From assembly GCF_030409505.1 (NCBI RefSeq), contig NZ_JAUFPZ010000002.1:558001-622000 (forward strand): a stretch of DNA of 64,000 nucleotides. Reading direction: 5' to 3'. Below the pieces are notes generated by a model, which saw nothing but the letters and a program-made list of their open reading frames with translations, ran no database searches and had not been told where the DNA came from. The DNA is from Zunongwangia endophytica (GTDB taxonomy: Bacteria; Bacteroidota; Bacteroidia; Flavobacteriales; Flavobacteriaceae). The translations under genes and the position numbers were made by a program. Below, one piece after another: positions 1 to 8,346 of the stretch (its first letter is position 1; every line of letters begins with the position of its first letter).

Positions 1-140
1 AGTTTTTCTAATTTTAGATTTTTCTTATTACTCATATCGTTACGTTCTAATTTTGGAATGAAATTAATAAAGAATTCCTTTACTTCAGGCTGCTTTAACG
101 GCTTATAACATATTTTATAACACTTAAAGGTTTTCGATTG
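1..140 (-). other. possible 5' fragment of a gene running off the left edge
   Basis: The minus strand stays open from a TAA at 141-143 to the window edge, at least 46 codons. The first ATG lies at 35-33 and gives only 11 residues before the edge (MSNKKNLKLEK). The upstream part of the frame reads like protein (for example KQPEVKEFFINFIPKLE) but has no ATG, GTG or TTG start. It may be the 5' end of a leftward gene, a decayed gene, or chance. No function can be given. Confidence 0.2.
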
Positions 141-202
141 TTAAGGTGTACGGAGGTTTTAGACTCTAATATATTTTTTGCCTGAGAAGAACAAGATAAG
201 AC

Positions 203-218
203 TGTAACAAAAGTTACT
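203..218. promoter_or_regulatory. Crp/Fnr-like inverted repeat upstream of the desaturase/MBL operon
   Basis: TGTAAC-AAAA-GTTACT forms an inverted repeat with GTAAC-N4-GTTAC perfectly symmetric. Its centre (210.5) lies 36.5 bp from the G of the -7 element at 240-247, so about -41.5 from a predicted start near 252. This is the classic position of a class II activator site. A second copy, at the same spacing, precedes the YeeE gene at 7724-7739. The shape resembles Crp/Fnr-family sites, but the regulator is not in this window. Confidence 0.6.
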
Positions 219-239
219 AGCGTTCCTTTAGGTTTTGGT

Positions 240-247
240 TACTTTTG
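240..247 (+). promoter_or_regulatory. Bacteroidota-type -7 element
   Basis: TACTTTTG matches the Bacteroidota primary sigma factor -7 consensus TAnnTTTG exactly. It overlaps the TTG at 245, so that TTG cannot be the translation start and the ATG at 266 is favoured. No clear -33 TTTG is present, which fits an activator-dependent promoter. Confidence 0.55.
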
Positions 248-265
248 CTATGGAATAAAATCGAA

Positions 266-1153
266 ATGGAGCGATATTTAAAAATAATTCAGGATTCGTT
301 TACCGGATATTTTAATTATCTGATGCAGGAAATTACAAATCCTTCCTGGACTAATTATTTTTATTGGCTAATCGCAATTTCTTTATGTGTTTGGATAATA
401 GAGATTGCCTTACCCTGGCGAAAAAATCAATCTATTTTTAGAAAAGGCTTTTGGTTAGATGGCTTCTATATTTTATTCAATTTTTTCCTGTTTTCCTTAA
501 TAGGTTACAATGCACTTTCGAATATTGGAGTTGCAGTTTTTAATGATTTTCTTGGATTATTTGAAATAGAAAATATAGTCGCGGTAAATATCCAAACTTT
601 ACCGGTTTGGTCGCAACTGCTCATCATGTTTGTTATCGCAGATTTTATACAATGGAATGTTCACCGGCAGTTACATATAAGACCGTGGTTATGGCAATTC
701 CATAAAGTGCATCATAGTGTAAAGGAGATGGGATTTGCGGCGCAGTTTCGATTTCATTTCATGGAAACTATCATTTATAAAACTGCACAATATGTTCCCT
801 TGGCTATGATAGGTTTTGGAATTCAGGAGTTTTTTATCGTTCACATGTTTAGTGTTTTAGTAGGACATTTAAATCATGCAAATGTGGGATGGAATTATGG
901 ATTTTTAGGTTACATTTTTAATAATCCTAAAATGCATATTTGGCATCATTCCAAAGAATTACCAGAATCTCATCCCTACGGAATGAATTTCGGGTTAAGT
1001 TTAAGCATTTGGGATTATATTTTTAAAACAGCATATATTCCCGAGAGCGGGAAAACTATAGAACTTGGTTTTAAGGGAGACGAAGAATTTCCAAGAAGTT
1101 TTAAGGAACAGATGGCTTTTCCGTTTAAAAATAATAATGAATCAAAAGAATAA
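266..1153 (+). CDS. sterol desaturase / fatty acid hydroxylase family membrane protein
   Basis: This is a 295-residue integral membrane protein of the fatty acid hydroxylase superfamily, a di-iron oxygenase fold that hydroxylates or desaturates lipids. The histidine clusters are visible: HRQLH (HX3H), FHKVHHS (HX2HH), HLNHANVG and MHIWHHS. Several hydrophobic segments precede and separate them. I use the ATG at 266 because an earlier TTG lies inside the -7 promoter element. The stop is three bases before the MBL/rhodanese gene, so the two should be cotranscribed. The family is clear; the lipid substrate, and why it is linked to sulfide oxidation, are unknown. Confidence 0.85.
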   Translation: MERYLKIIQDSFTGYFNYLMQEITNPSWTNYFYWLIAISLCVWIIEIALPWRKNQSIFRKGFWLDGFYILFNFFLFSLIGYNALSNIGVAVFNDFLGLFEIENIVAVNIQTLPVWSQLLIMFVIADFIQWNVHRQLHIRPWLWQFHKVHHSVKEMGFAAQFRFHFMETIIYKTAQYVPLAMIGFGIQEFFIVHMFSVLVGHLNHANVGWNYGFLGYIFNNPKMHIWHHSKELPESHPYGMNFGLSLSIWDYIFKTAYIPESGKTIELGFKGDEEFPRSFKEQMAFPFKNNNESKE

Positions 1154-1156
1154 AAG

Positions 1157-2494
1157 ATGATTATAAAACAGTTTAACGATGAAGCATTGGCGCATTATTC
1201 TTACGCCATTATTAGCGAAGGAGAAATGGCAGTTGTAGATCCATCACGAAATCCAATGCCATATTATGAGTTTGCAGAAGATCATAATGCAAAGATTGTT
1301 GCTGTTTTTGAAACTCATCCACATGCCGATTTTATAAGTGGTCATTTACAGATACACGAAGAAACAGCAGCAACTATTTATGTTAGTAAGCTGGTTGGTG
1401 CAGATTACGATCATAAAACTTTCGATGAAGGCGATACTTTCGAATTAGGTAATGTAACTTTTGAAGCATTAAATACGCCTGGGCATAGTCCAGACAGTAT
1501 TACGGTAATTGCTAAGCACAACAATGAAACAGTTCTTTTTACAGGCGATACCTTGTTTATAGGCAATGTTGGTCGACCAGATCTTCGTGAAAATGCAGGG
1601 AACATGAAGGCGAAGCGCATCGATTTAGCCAAGCAAATGTATAACACAATGCAAACTAAATTCAATCATTTACCAGATGATGCGATTGTTTATCCTGCAC
1701 ATGGAGCAGGTTCGTTGTGTGGTAAGAATATGAGTAGTGATTCCTCCAGTACTTTAGGAAATGAGCGTATGGGAAATTGGGCATTTAAAGAGCAAACTGA
1801 AGATGAATTTGTAGAGGAAATTTTAAAAGATCAACCCTTTATTCCGTCTTATTTCGGTTTTGATGTCGACATAAATAAAGTGGGTGCTCCAAATGTTCAG
1901 AAGGCAAAATACAGTGTGCCGGTATTTTTGAATGTAGATGAAGTAGAAGAAGAATTGACAGTAGTAGATACTCGTAATGAGGATAAATTTAAAAAATCAC
2001 ATTTAAGCAGTGCCATCAATATAATGGCAACTTCACCAAAGCAAAAGTTTGAAACCTGGTTAGGAGCTATAATTCAGCCTGAAGAAGCTTTTTATTTGGT
2101 TGTAGACTCGGTTCAGGAGATCGATGCAATCTTAGAGCGTATTGCAAAAATAGGTTATGAAAAACATCTAAAAGCGATTTTTACTGTGGCTGAAAATCTT
2201 GAAAGTAGCACAGCGATTTTAGATATTGATCAATTTAAAGAAAACCTTTCCAATTATACCATAGTTGATATTAGGAACACTTCTGAAGTAGCCAAGGGTA
2301 AATTCTTCGAAGATGCCGTTGCGGTTCCCTTAAAGGAGTTAAGAGATCGCAGTGATGAAATTTCTACCGATAAACCGATAGTCGTGCATTGCGCAGGTGG
2401 GTATCGATCTGCTGCCGGTAGTAGTATCTTAGAAAAAAACTTAAAAGGAGTAGCGATTTTTGATCTTAGCGATGCTGTAAAAGAGTTTAAATAA
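1157..2494 (+). CDS. MBL-fold persulfide-dioxygenase-like protein with two rhodanese domains
   Basis: This 445-residue cytoplasmic protein joins an N-terminal metallo-beta-lactamase domain (about 1-235) to two rhodanese domains (about 260-345 and 355-445). The ETHE1-type iron ligands are in place: H54 in THPHAD, H110 in NTPGH and D131 in GDTLF, followed by GNVGRPDL and YPAHGAGS. The residue after D58 is Phe rather than the His of two-metal hydrolases, which fits a mononuclear-iron persulfide dioxygenase. The second rhodanese carries the active cysteine in CAGGYRS (about C412); the first has no such loop and is probably inactive. The expected role is oxidation of glutathione or protein persulfide to sulfite and sulfur transfer. 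It follows the desaturase-family gene by 3 nt. Confidence 0.85.
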   Translation: MIIKQFNDEALAHYSYAIISEGEMAVVDPSRNPMPYYEFAEDHNAKIVAVFETHPHADFISGHLQIHEETAATIYVSKLVGADYDHKTFDEGDTFELGNVTFEALNTPGHSPDSITVIAKHNNETVLFTGDTLFIGNVGRPDLRENAGNMKAKRIDLAKQMYNTMQTKFNHLPDDAIVYPAHGAGSLCGKNMSSDSSSTLGNERMGNWAFKEQTEDEFVEEILKDQPFIPSYFGFDVDINKVGAPNVQKAKYSVPVFLNVDEVEEELTVVDTRNEDKFKKSHLSSAINIMATSPKQKFETWLGAIIQPEEAFYLVVDSVQEIDAILERIAKIGYEKHLKAIFTVAENLESSTAILDIDQFKENLSNYTIVDIRNTSEVAKGKFFEDAVAVPLKELRDRSDEISTDKPIVVHCAGGYRSAAGSSILEKNLKGVAIFDLSDAVKEFK

Positions 2495-2520
2495 AAAGGC
2501 TACAAATTATTAAGAATATG

Positions 2521-2554
2521 AATCCTGATTTCCAAGTAGAAGTCAGGGTTTTTA
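2521..2554 (+). terminator. intrinsic terminator after the MBL/rhodanese gene
   Basis: AATCCTGA pairs with TCAGGGTT (one G-U pair) across a 14-nt loop, followed by a T run. It sits 26 nt after the stop codon. Confidence 0.6.
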
Positions 2555-2684
2555 TTTGGTTTCAAAATTCATTTTAGATCTTTAATTAATATGTATCTAA
2601 TAAATTATTAATACTTCAATAAAAATTCATTATTTTTTTATATTTACAAGGTTAGGTTGTCTGTAATATTAGAATTTATTGAAT

Positions 2685-3170
2685 ATGAATGAAAAATTTA
2701 AGGTAAATGTAAATGATAAATCTGAATTTGAGTTTACAAAAGATCAGGTGAGTTCGCTAGATATTCAGCCTAACGGAACTTCAGGTTTGCACATTCTTCA
2801 CAACGATAAGTCTTTCAAAGCTTCTATAGAAAAGAAAGATTTTCTAAATAAGCAATATTCGGTAAAAATCAATTCGAATATTTACAAAGTCAATATTTCA
2901 AACGATTTAGACCTTTTAATTGAAGAGATGGGTTTGTCTTTGGGCGCCTCTCAGGTTATTAACGATATTAAAGCTCCAATGCCAGGTTTAATTCTGGAAG
3001 TAAATGTAGAAGAGGGAAGTGAGGTAAAGGAAGGTGATTACTTATTGGTTTTAGAAGCGATGAAGATGGAAAATACCATTACTGCTCCCAAAGATGGCGT
3101 GGTAAAAAGCCTTCAGATAAAAAAAGGCGACACTGTAGAAAAAAATCAACTGCTTATCGGAATGGATTAA
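2685..3170 (+). CDS. biotin carboxyl carrier subunit of an acyl-CoA carboxylase
   Basis: This 161-residue protein carries a C-terminal biotinyl domain with the biotin-lysine motif EAMKMEN, preceded by the family APMPG turn. It would carry carboxybiotin between the biotin carboxylase (next gene) and the carboxyltransferase (4894). The N-terminal half (about 1-90) resembles the linker/BT-type region of acyl-CoA carboxylase alpha chains, so this looks like the C-terminal part of a PccA-like chain made as a separate protein. I use the ATG at 2685; an in-frame TTG lies six bases upstream. The next gene begins 27 nt downstream. Confidence 0.9.
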   Translation: MNEKFKVNVNDKSEFEFTKDQVSSLDIQPNGTSGLHILHNDKSFKASIEKKDFLNKQYSVKINSNIYKVNISNDLDLLIEEMGLSLGASQVINDIKAPMPGLILEVNVEEGSEVKEGDYLLVLEAMKMENTITAPKDGVVKSLQIKKGDTVEKNQLLIGMD

Positions 3171-3197
3171 TTCAAATTCCATTAAAATTCTAAAAAT

Positions 3198-4658
3198 ATG
3201 AAGAAAATATTAGTAGCTAATCGTGGTGAAATCGCCTTGAGAGTGATGAAAAGCATTCAGAAAATGGGCATAAAAACCGTAGCTATTTTTTCTGAAGCCG
3301 ATAGAAATGCACCACATGTAAAATTTGCGGATGAAGCGGTTTGTGTTGGACCGGCACCTTCTAATCAATCTTATTTGTTAGGTGATAAAATTATTGAAGT
3401 TTCCAAAAAATTAAAAGTAGACGGAATCCATCCAGGATACGGATTTTTAAGTGAAAATGCCAATTTTGCTGAAGCTGTTGAAGAAGCCGGAATCACGTTT
3501 ATTGGTCCGCGTAGTAGAGCAATACGGATTATGGGAAGCAAATTGGCTGCAAAAGATGCGGTGAAAAAATATGATATTCCTATGGTTCCTGGGATTGATG
3601 AAGCAATAATAGATCCTGAAAAAGCGAAAAGAATTGCCACTGAAATTGGCTATCCTATTTTAATAAAAGCTTCTGCCGGTGGTGGCGGAAAGGGAATGCG
3701 GGTAGTTGAAGAGGAAAAAGATTTGGAAGACCAAATGAAACGTGCCATTAGCGAAGCCGAGTCGGCATTTGGTGATGGATCAGTTTTTATAGAAAAATAT
3801 GTAGCTTCTCCACGCCATATCGAAATTCAGGTCTTGGCCGATATTCATGGAAATACCTTGCATTTATTTGAACGAGAATGTTCAGTACAACGTAGACATC
3901 AAAAAGTAATTGAAGAAGCACCTTCAATAGTTTTGGACGAAAAACTTCGTGAAGAAATGGGGAAAGCAGCGGTAAAAGTAGCAGAAGCCTGTGATTACGT
4001 TGGTGCTGGCACAGTAGAGTTTTTATTTGACGAGAATAGAGACTTTTATTTCTTAGAAATGAATACGAGACTTCAGGTAGAGCATCCGGTAACGGAATAT
4101 ATCACTGGAATCGATTTGGTAGAAGAACAAATCAAAATCGCACGAGGGGAAAAACTAAGTTTTAGTCAGGATGATTTAAAAATTAGTGGTCATGCATTAG
4201 AACTAAGAGTTTATGCCGAAGATCCAATGGATAATTTCCTACCAAGTGTGGGGAAATTGGAGCGTTACCAAATTCCTTCCGGAGAAAAAATAAGAGTAGA
4301 TAACGGTTTTGAAGAAGGTATGGATGTTCCGATTTATTACGATCCTATGCTTTCTAAGCTAATTACTTACGGCAAAAATCGAGAAGAAGCTATACAGCTA
4401 ATGCTTAAAGCTATCGGTGATTACCAGGTGGAAGGCGTTTCTACAACATTGAGTTTTGGGAAATTTGTCTTTGAGCATGAAGCTTTTCGATCGGGAAATT
4501 TTGATACCCATTTTGTAAAAAAATATTATTCTCCTGAAAAGCTACAAAATGAAATCGAAGAGGAGTCGAAGCTCGCTGCTTTGGTTGCCTTAAAACAATA
4601 TCTACAAGATCAGGAAAAATTAAGATTGCCAATTACTGAAGCAAGAGAGAAAAATTAG
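3198..4658 (+). CDS. biotin carboxylase subunit of an acyl-CoA carboxylase
   Basis: This 486-residue enzyme carboxylates biotin with ATP and bicarbonate. It has the biotin carboxylase N-terminal domain (KKILVANRGEIALRV), an ATP-grasp domain with the glycine loop GGGGKGMRVV, the active-site stretch FLEMNTRLQVEHPVTE, and the C-terminal domain (HALELRVYAEDP). It is somewhat longer than the roughly 450-residue AccC and close to the propionyl/acyl-CoA carboxylase alpha N-terminal part. It follows the carrier gene by 27 nt. Together with the carboxyltransferase at 4894 it most likely makes methylmalonyl-CoA or a related acyl product; the sequence does not decide the substrate. Confidence 0.92.
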   Translation: MKKILVANRGEIALRVMKSIQKMGIKTVAIFSEADRNAPHVKFADEAVCVGPAPSNQSYLLGDKIIEVSKKLKVDGIHPGYGFLSENANFAEAVEEAGITFIGPRSRAIRIMGSKLAAKDAVKKYDIPMVPGIDEAIIDPEKAKRIATEIGYPILIKASAGGGGKGMRVVEEEKDLEDQMKRAISEAESAFGDGSVFIEKYVASPRHIEIQVLADIHGNTLHLFERECSVQRRHQKVIEEAPSIVLDEKLREEMGKAAVKVAEACDYVGAGTVEFLFDENRDFYFLEMNTRLQVEHPVTEYITGIDLVEEQIKIARGEKLSFSQDDLKISGHALELRVYAEDPMDNFLPSVGKLERYQIPSGEKIRVDNGFEEGMDVPIYYDPMLSKLITYGKNREEAIQLMLKAIGDYQVEGVSTTLSFGKFVFEHEAFRSGNFDTHFVKKYYSPEKLQNEIEEESKLAALVALKQYLQDQEKLRLPITEAREKN

Positions 4659-4893
4659 TAGGCAGCGGCAGTTATCAGTGGGCAGGAACAGTTTGCAGTT
4701 TTTAGTAAAGTTTGATATGAAAATGTGCTGATTTGTCGATTTGAAAATTCTAAGAATTCGAAATTGAGTAGCAGAGTATTGTCATTTCGACTGAAACAAA
4801 GTGAAACGGAGAAATCTTAAACCAAGATCAATTTAAATTTAAAAGCGAAAGCAGAGCTTAAAGCTTAAAGCTGACAGCTAAAAATTAAAACCC
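4659..4893. repeat. intergenic spacer with degenerate AACTG-type repeats and a REP-like unit
   Basis: The 235-bp gap inside the carboxylase locus contains degenerate repeats such as GGCAGTTATCAGTGGGCAG and AGCTTAAAGCTTAAAGCTG. The stretch at 4781-4818 (GTCATTTCGACTG followed by GGAGAAATCTT) recalls a unit seen in many Flavobacteria intergenic regions; that is from memory. No gene or clear terminator is visible. Confidence 0.4.
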
Positions 4894-6438
4894 ATGAGTA
4901 AGAAAAATATAGAGAAATTAAACCAAAAAATAGAAGAAGCTCATCTGGGTGGTGGTGAGAAGCGAATCGCAAAGCAACATGAAAAGAAAAAGCTCACTGC
5001 TAGAGAACGTATAGCTTATTTATTGGATGAAGGTTCTTTTGAAGAAATCGGGATTTTGGTAACTCATCGTACAACTGATTTTGGAATGGAAGATCAAAAG
5101 TTTTATGGCGATGGCGTAATCACCGGTTATGGTACGATCGATGGTCGTTTGGTTTATATTTTTGCTCAGGATTTTACGGTTTTTGGTGGTGCATTATCAG
5201 AAACTCATGCAGAAAAGATTTGCAAAGTCATGGATCTTGCGGTAAAAGTCGGGGTGCCAATGATTGGCTTAAATGACTCTGGTGGTGCGCGAATTCAGGA
5301 AGGAGTTAAATCTCTTGGCGGCTATGCTGATATTTTTCATAGAAATGTAAAAGCATCGGGTGTAATTCCGCAGATCTCAGCAATTATGGGACCTTGCGCT
5401 GGTGGTGCTGTTTATTCGCCCGCAATGACAGATTTTACGATTATGGTAGAAGATACCAGTTATATGTTTGTTACCGGTCCAAATGTGGTAAAAACCGTAA
5501 CCAATGAAAATGTAAGTTCAGAAGAATTGGGTGGCGCTAGCACGCATTCTACAAAATCTGGCGTAACCCATTTAACAGCTACTAATGATATTAGTTGTTT
5601 AGAGGATATCAAAAAGCTGATAAGCTATATGCCTCAAAATAATACTGAGAATCCTGCAAAGTTAGCTTTTGAATCTCAAGATGAAATTCGAGAAAAACTG
5701 GAGCAAATTATTCCTGATAGTTCTAATAAGCCTTACGATATGCATTTGGTGATCGATGGAATTATTGATAAAGATTCATTCTTTGAGATACATAAAAATT
5801 ACGCCGATAATATTATCGTTGGCTTTGCAAGATTGGGCGGTAGAAGTGTTGGTATTGTAGCCAATCAACCTATGAGTTTAGCTGGAGTTTTGGATGTAGA
5901 CAGTTCTAAAAAAGCAGCCAGATTTACCCGTTTTTGCGATTGTTTTAATATTCCGCTTTTAGTTTTAGTCGATGTACCCGGATTTTTACCGGGAACCGAT
6001 CAGGAATGGAATGGGATTATCCTGAATGGCGCTAAACTGCTCTATGCACTTAGTGAAGCGACCGTACCCAAAGTTACTGTGATTACCCGAAAAGCGTATG
6101 GAGGCGCCTACGATGTAATGAATAGTAAGCATATTGGTGCAGATATGAATTTTGCCTGGCCTAGTGCTGAAATTGCTGTGATGGGGGCGAAAGGAGCGAG
6201 TGAAATTATCTTCAGAAAAGAAATAAAAGAAGCTAATGATCCTGAAAAAAAATTAGCTGAAAAAGAAGCTGAATATTCCGAGAAGTTTGCAAATCCTTTT
6301 GAAGCGGCACAGCGCGGATTTATAGATGAAGTGATTATGCCTAAACACACTCGAAGAAAATTACTGAAAGCCTTCAGTATGCTGGAAAATAAAACAGTAC
6401 TAAGACCAGATCGCAAACATGGGAATATTCCTTTGTAG
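4894..6438 (+). CDS. acyl-CoA carboxylase carboxyltransferase (beta) subunit
   Basis: This 514-residue protein is a carboxyltransferase of the PccB type, moving the carboxyl group from biotin to an acyl-CoA such as propionyl-CoA. Both crotonase-like halves are present. The N-terminal half has the oxyanion-hole region [18 protein letters not shown] and [14 protein letters not shown]. The C-terminal half has [18 protein letters not shown] and [12 protein letters not shown]. Length and motifs are normal for the family. It completes the carboxylase with the genes at 2685 and 3198, although a 235-bp repeat-bearing spacer separates it, so it may have its own promoter. Confidence 0.93.
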   Translation: MSKKNIEKLNQKIEEAHLGGGEKRIAKQHEKKKLTARERIAYLLDEGSFEEIGILVTHRTTDFGMEDQKFYGDGVITGYGTIDGRLVYIFAQDFTVFGGALSETHAEKICKVMDLAVKVGVPMIGLNDSGGARIQEGVKSLGGYADIFHRNVKASGVIPQISAIMGPCAGGAVYSPAMTDFTIMVEDTSYMFVTGPNVVKTVTNENVSSEELGGASTHSTKSGVTHLTATNDISCLEDIKKLISYMPQNNTENPAKLAFESQDEIREKLEQIIPDSSNKPYDMHLVIDGIIDKDSFFEIHKNYADNIIVGFARLGGRSVGIVANQPMSLAGVLDVDSSKKAARFTRFCDCFNIPLLVLVDVPGFLPGTDQEWNGIILNGAKLLYALSEATVPKVTVITRKAYGGAYDVMNSKHIGADMNFAWPSAEIAVMGAKGASEIIFRKEIKEANDPEKKLAEKEAEYSEKFANPFEAAQRGFIDEVIMPKHTRRKLLKAFSMLENKTVLRPDRKHGNIPL

Positions 6439-6680
6439 ATGTAGACACTAGATTTGAGATTTTAGATCGCTTCGCTGTTAGATTTTAGAAATTAGATTTT
6501 TAATTCTGAATTCAGGAAGCGAGATTATTAATTAAACAATTCCTTTTTTACACTAGACCGAAACATAAATTTGAGAATAAGTTTCTTTATCCCATCATTA
6601 CGAAACGACTGTTTACTGTAAACTGTTAACCGTAAACTATGGTTTTCTTCAGTTTTTTCTTAAGTTTCCAAAAAATATAG
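6439..6680. repeat. intergenic spacer with dispersed AT-rich repeats
   Basis: This 242-bp gap contains TAGATTTGAGATTTTAGA (6449-6466) and TAGACACTAGA, which recur with one change at 26480-26497 and 26494 on. It ends with CTGTAAACTGTTAACCGTAA-like repeats. No coding frame was found. Confidence 0.45.
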
Positions 6681-7580
6681 ATGAAATTCAATAAAATCGC
6701 TTGTGTCGATTATACAAAGATGAATAATGAAGCTATTGCTGAGCTTCAGCAATATTCTGAAGAAGAAGTTATCCACCCTGATGATTTCCCGGAAAGTAAC
6801 GAGGAAATTTTAAAAAGAATTGGAGACGCAGAGGTGATTTTTGTTTCGTGGAAAACGCAGATCACCGAAGAAATTATAAAAGAATGTCCAAATCTGAAAT
6901 ATATTGGAATGTGCTGTAGTCTTTTTGACGATGCTTCAGCCAATGTTGCGGTAAATTATGCCCGCGAAAAAGGAATTACGGTAACCGGCATTTTTGATTA
7001 TGGCGACCCCGGAGTGGCCGAATTTGTGATTTCAGAATTAATCATGCTTATTCACGGTTATGCAGGAAAGCAATGGCAGGAGATTCCGCAGGAACTTACC
7101 GATCGTAAAATAGGAATTATAGGCTTAGGTGTAACCGGACAATTATTGGCAGACTGTCTTTTGCCATTTGGTGCCGATTTGTATTATTACAGCAGAAGCA
7201 AAAAGCCTCAATATGAGCAGAAAGGACTTCAGTATCTAGAGTTAGAAGAACTTTTGGAAACCGTAGAGATCATTTCAATTCATTTGCCTAAAAACGTAGA
7301 GATACTTCAAAAGGAACATTTTGATACCTTCGGGGAAGGAAAAATACTAATAAATACTTCCCTCGGACTTCCTTTCGATTTAGATGCTTTTCGAGATTGG
7401 ATAAAATCTTCTGGTAATTTTGGAATCTTTGATGGCGACGCCAAAAAAGATATGCCAGAAGATGTACGGCAAATGAAGAATGTGATCATTGGAAAGAAAA
7501 GTGCTGGGTGGACTCAAAAAACTCAAGAGCGATTATCAGAGAAAGTACTGAATAATTTTAAAGAATACCTTCAGGAATAA
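6681..7580 (+). CDS. D-2-hydroxyacid dehydrogenase-like protein lacking the catalytic triad
   Basis: This 299-residue protein has the two-domain fold of D-2-hydroxyacid dehydrogenases. The Rossmann loop GIIGLGVTGQLLADCLLPFG (about 148-167) and the substrate-domain pattern around PNLKYIGMCCSLFDDASANV are clear. The usual catalytic residues are not: the Arg of the N-x-x-R-G segment is Leu (LINTSLG), the Glu region reads GDAKKDMPED, and the His of PHxAG is Ser (KKSAGWT). It may therefore bind NAD(P) and a ligand without ordinary dehydrogenase chemistry. Relatives in Flavobacteria are sometimes named dihydrofolate reductase. It stands alone with a terminator behind it. Confidence 0.75.
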   Translation: MKFNKIACVDYTKMNNEAIAELQQYSEEEVIHPDDFPESNEEILKRIGDAEVIFVSWKTQITEEIIKECPNLKYIGMCCSLFDDASANVAVNYAREKGITVTGIFDYGDPGVAEFVISELIMLIHGYAGKQWQEIPQELTDRKIGIIGLGVTGQLLADCLLPFGADLYYYSRSKKPQYEQKGLQYLELEELLETVEIISIHLPKNVEILQKEHFDTFGEGKILINTSLGLPFDLDAFRDWIKSSGNFGIFDGDAKKDMPEDVRQMKNVIIGKKSAGWTQKTQERLSEKVLNNFKEYLQE

Positions 7581-7607
7581 GGTGATCAGTTATAATGAAC
7601 TCGTGTG

Positions 7608-7632
7608 ACCCTGAAGATGATTCAGGGTTTTT
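7608..7632 (+). terminator. intrinsic terminator after the dehydrogenase-like gene
   Basis: ACCCTGAA-GATGA-TTCAGGGT forms a perfect 8-bp stem followed by TTTT, 27 nt after the stop codon. Confidence 0.75.
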
Positions 7633-7723
7633 CATTGGATTTTTTTTCGACTGATGATGAGATTTTGGAGTAAGTTCGGAATAGCGAGAATATTGTTTGC
7701 AATAATTTACGTTAAAGCATTAA

Positions 7724-7739
7724 TGTAACTCTTGTTACA
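7724..7739. promoter_or_regulatory. Crp/Fnr-like inverted repeat upstream of the YeeE/YedE pair
   Basis: TGTAAC-TCTT-GTTACA is a perfect 6-bp inverted repeat with a 4-nt spacer. Its centre (7731.5) lies 36.5 bp from the G of the -7-like element TTTATTTG (7761-7768), the same distance as in the copy at 203-218. The two sulfur-related operons of the window are thus probably controlled by one regulator. Confidence 0.65.
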
Positions 7740-7760
7740 AGCAGTTTTCTTATTTTACGG

Positions 7761-7768
7761 TTTATTTG
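7761..7768 (+). promoter_or_regulatory. -7-like element of the YeeE promoter
   Basis: TTTATTTG differs from TAnnTTTG at one position. It is placed 21 nt after the inverted repeat, matching the arrangement at 218/240. It lies downstream of the in-frame TTG at 7732, which supports the ATG at 7783 as start. Confidence 0.45.
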
Positions 7769-7782
7769 TACAAAATAAAATT

Positions 7783-8343
7783 ATGAACTGCATTTTAGAA
7801 CCCTGGCCGTGGTATGTTTCAGGACCACTAATTGCGCTCACAATGTTTTTACTGATTTTTATGGGACGCCAGTTTGGAATGTCTTCCAACTTGCGAACCT
7901 TATGCAGTATGTGTGGTGCCGATAAAAGAGCAGACTTTTTTAATTTCGACTGGAAATCCCAACAATGGAATTTACTTGTCTTGTTAGGTGCTATTATTGG
8001 TGGTTTTATCGCTAATTTTTATTTGAATGCAGAGAGCGCAAGTGTAGCAATTTCCGAAGAAACTATTCTAGATTTAAACAATCTTGGTTTTGAAAGTGCT
8101 GGCAACGCCTATTTACCAACTGAATTATTTTCTACCGCGGTTTTTTCTGAACCTAAGACTTTAGTACTGCTTTTAGTCGGTGGAATTTTAATTGGTTTCG
8201 GAGCGAGATATGCAGGTGGTTGTACTTCAGGACATGCCATTTCTGGCTTAAGTAACTTACAGTTGCCTTCGTTAATTGCGGTGATTGGCTTTTTTATTGG
8301 AGGTTTGGTTATGATTCATTTTATCTATCCTTTAATTTTTTAA
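7783..8343 (+). CDS. YeeE/YedE family sulfur-compound transporter, first half
   Basis: This 186-residue membrane protein belongs to the YeeE/YedE family, which moves thiosulfate or other reduced sulfur species across the inner membrane. It has about four hydrophobic segments, the [14 protein letters not shown] region with cysteines near the N-terminus, and the family signature [20 protein letters not shown]. It is half-size; the next gene, 3 nt downstream, supplies the other half, as is common in Bacteroidota. I use the ATG at 7783 because the upstream TTG lies within the inverted repeat. Its shared operator with the persulfide-dioxygenase operon supports a role in sulfide or persulfide handling. 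Confidence 0.88.
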   Translation: MNCILEPWPWYVSGPLIALTMFLLIFMGRQFGMSSNLRTLCSMCGADKRADFFNFDWKSQQWNLLVLLGAIIGGFIANFYLNAESASVAISEETILDLNNLGFESAGNAYLPTELFSTAVFSEPKTLVLLLVGGILIGFGARYAGGCTSGHAISGLSNLQLPSLIAVIGFFIGGLVMIHFIYPLIF

Positions 8344-8346
8344 AAA

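Noticed and set aside
245..265. TTG start for the desaturase-family gene
   Set aside because: The TTG overlaps the -7 promoter element TACTTTTG at 240-247, so it cannot be in the mRNA as a start; the ATG at 266 is in frame.
7732..7782. TTG start for the YeeE gene
   Set aside because: It lies within the inverted repeat at 7724-7739 and upstream of the -7-like element; the ATG at 7783 begins the usual family N-terminus.
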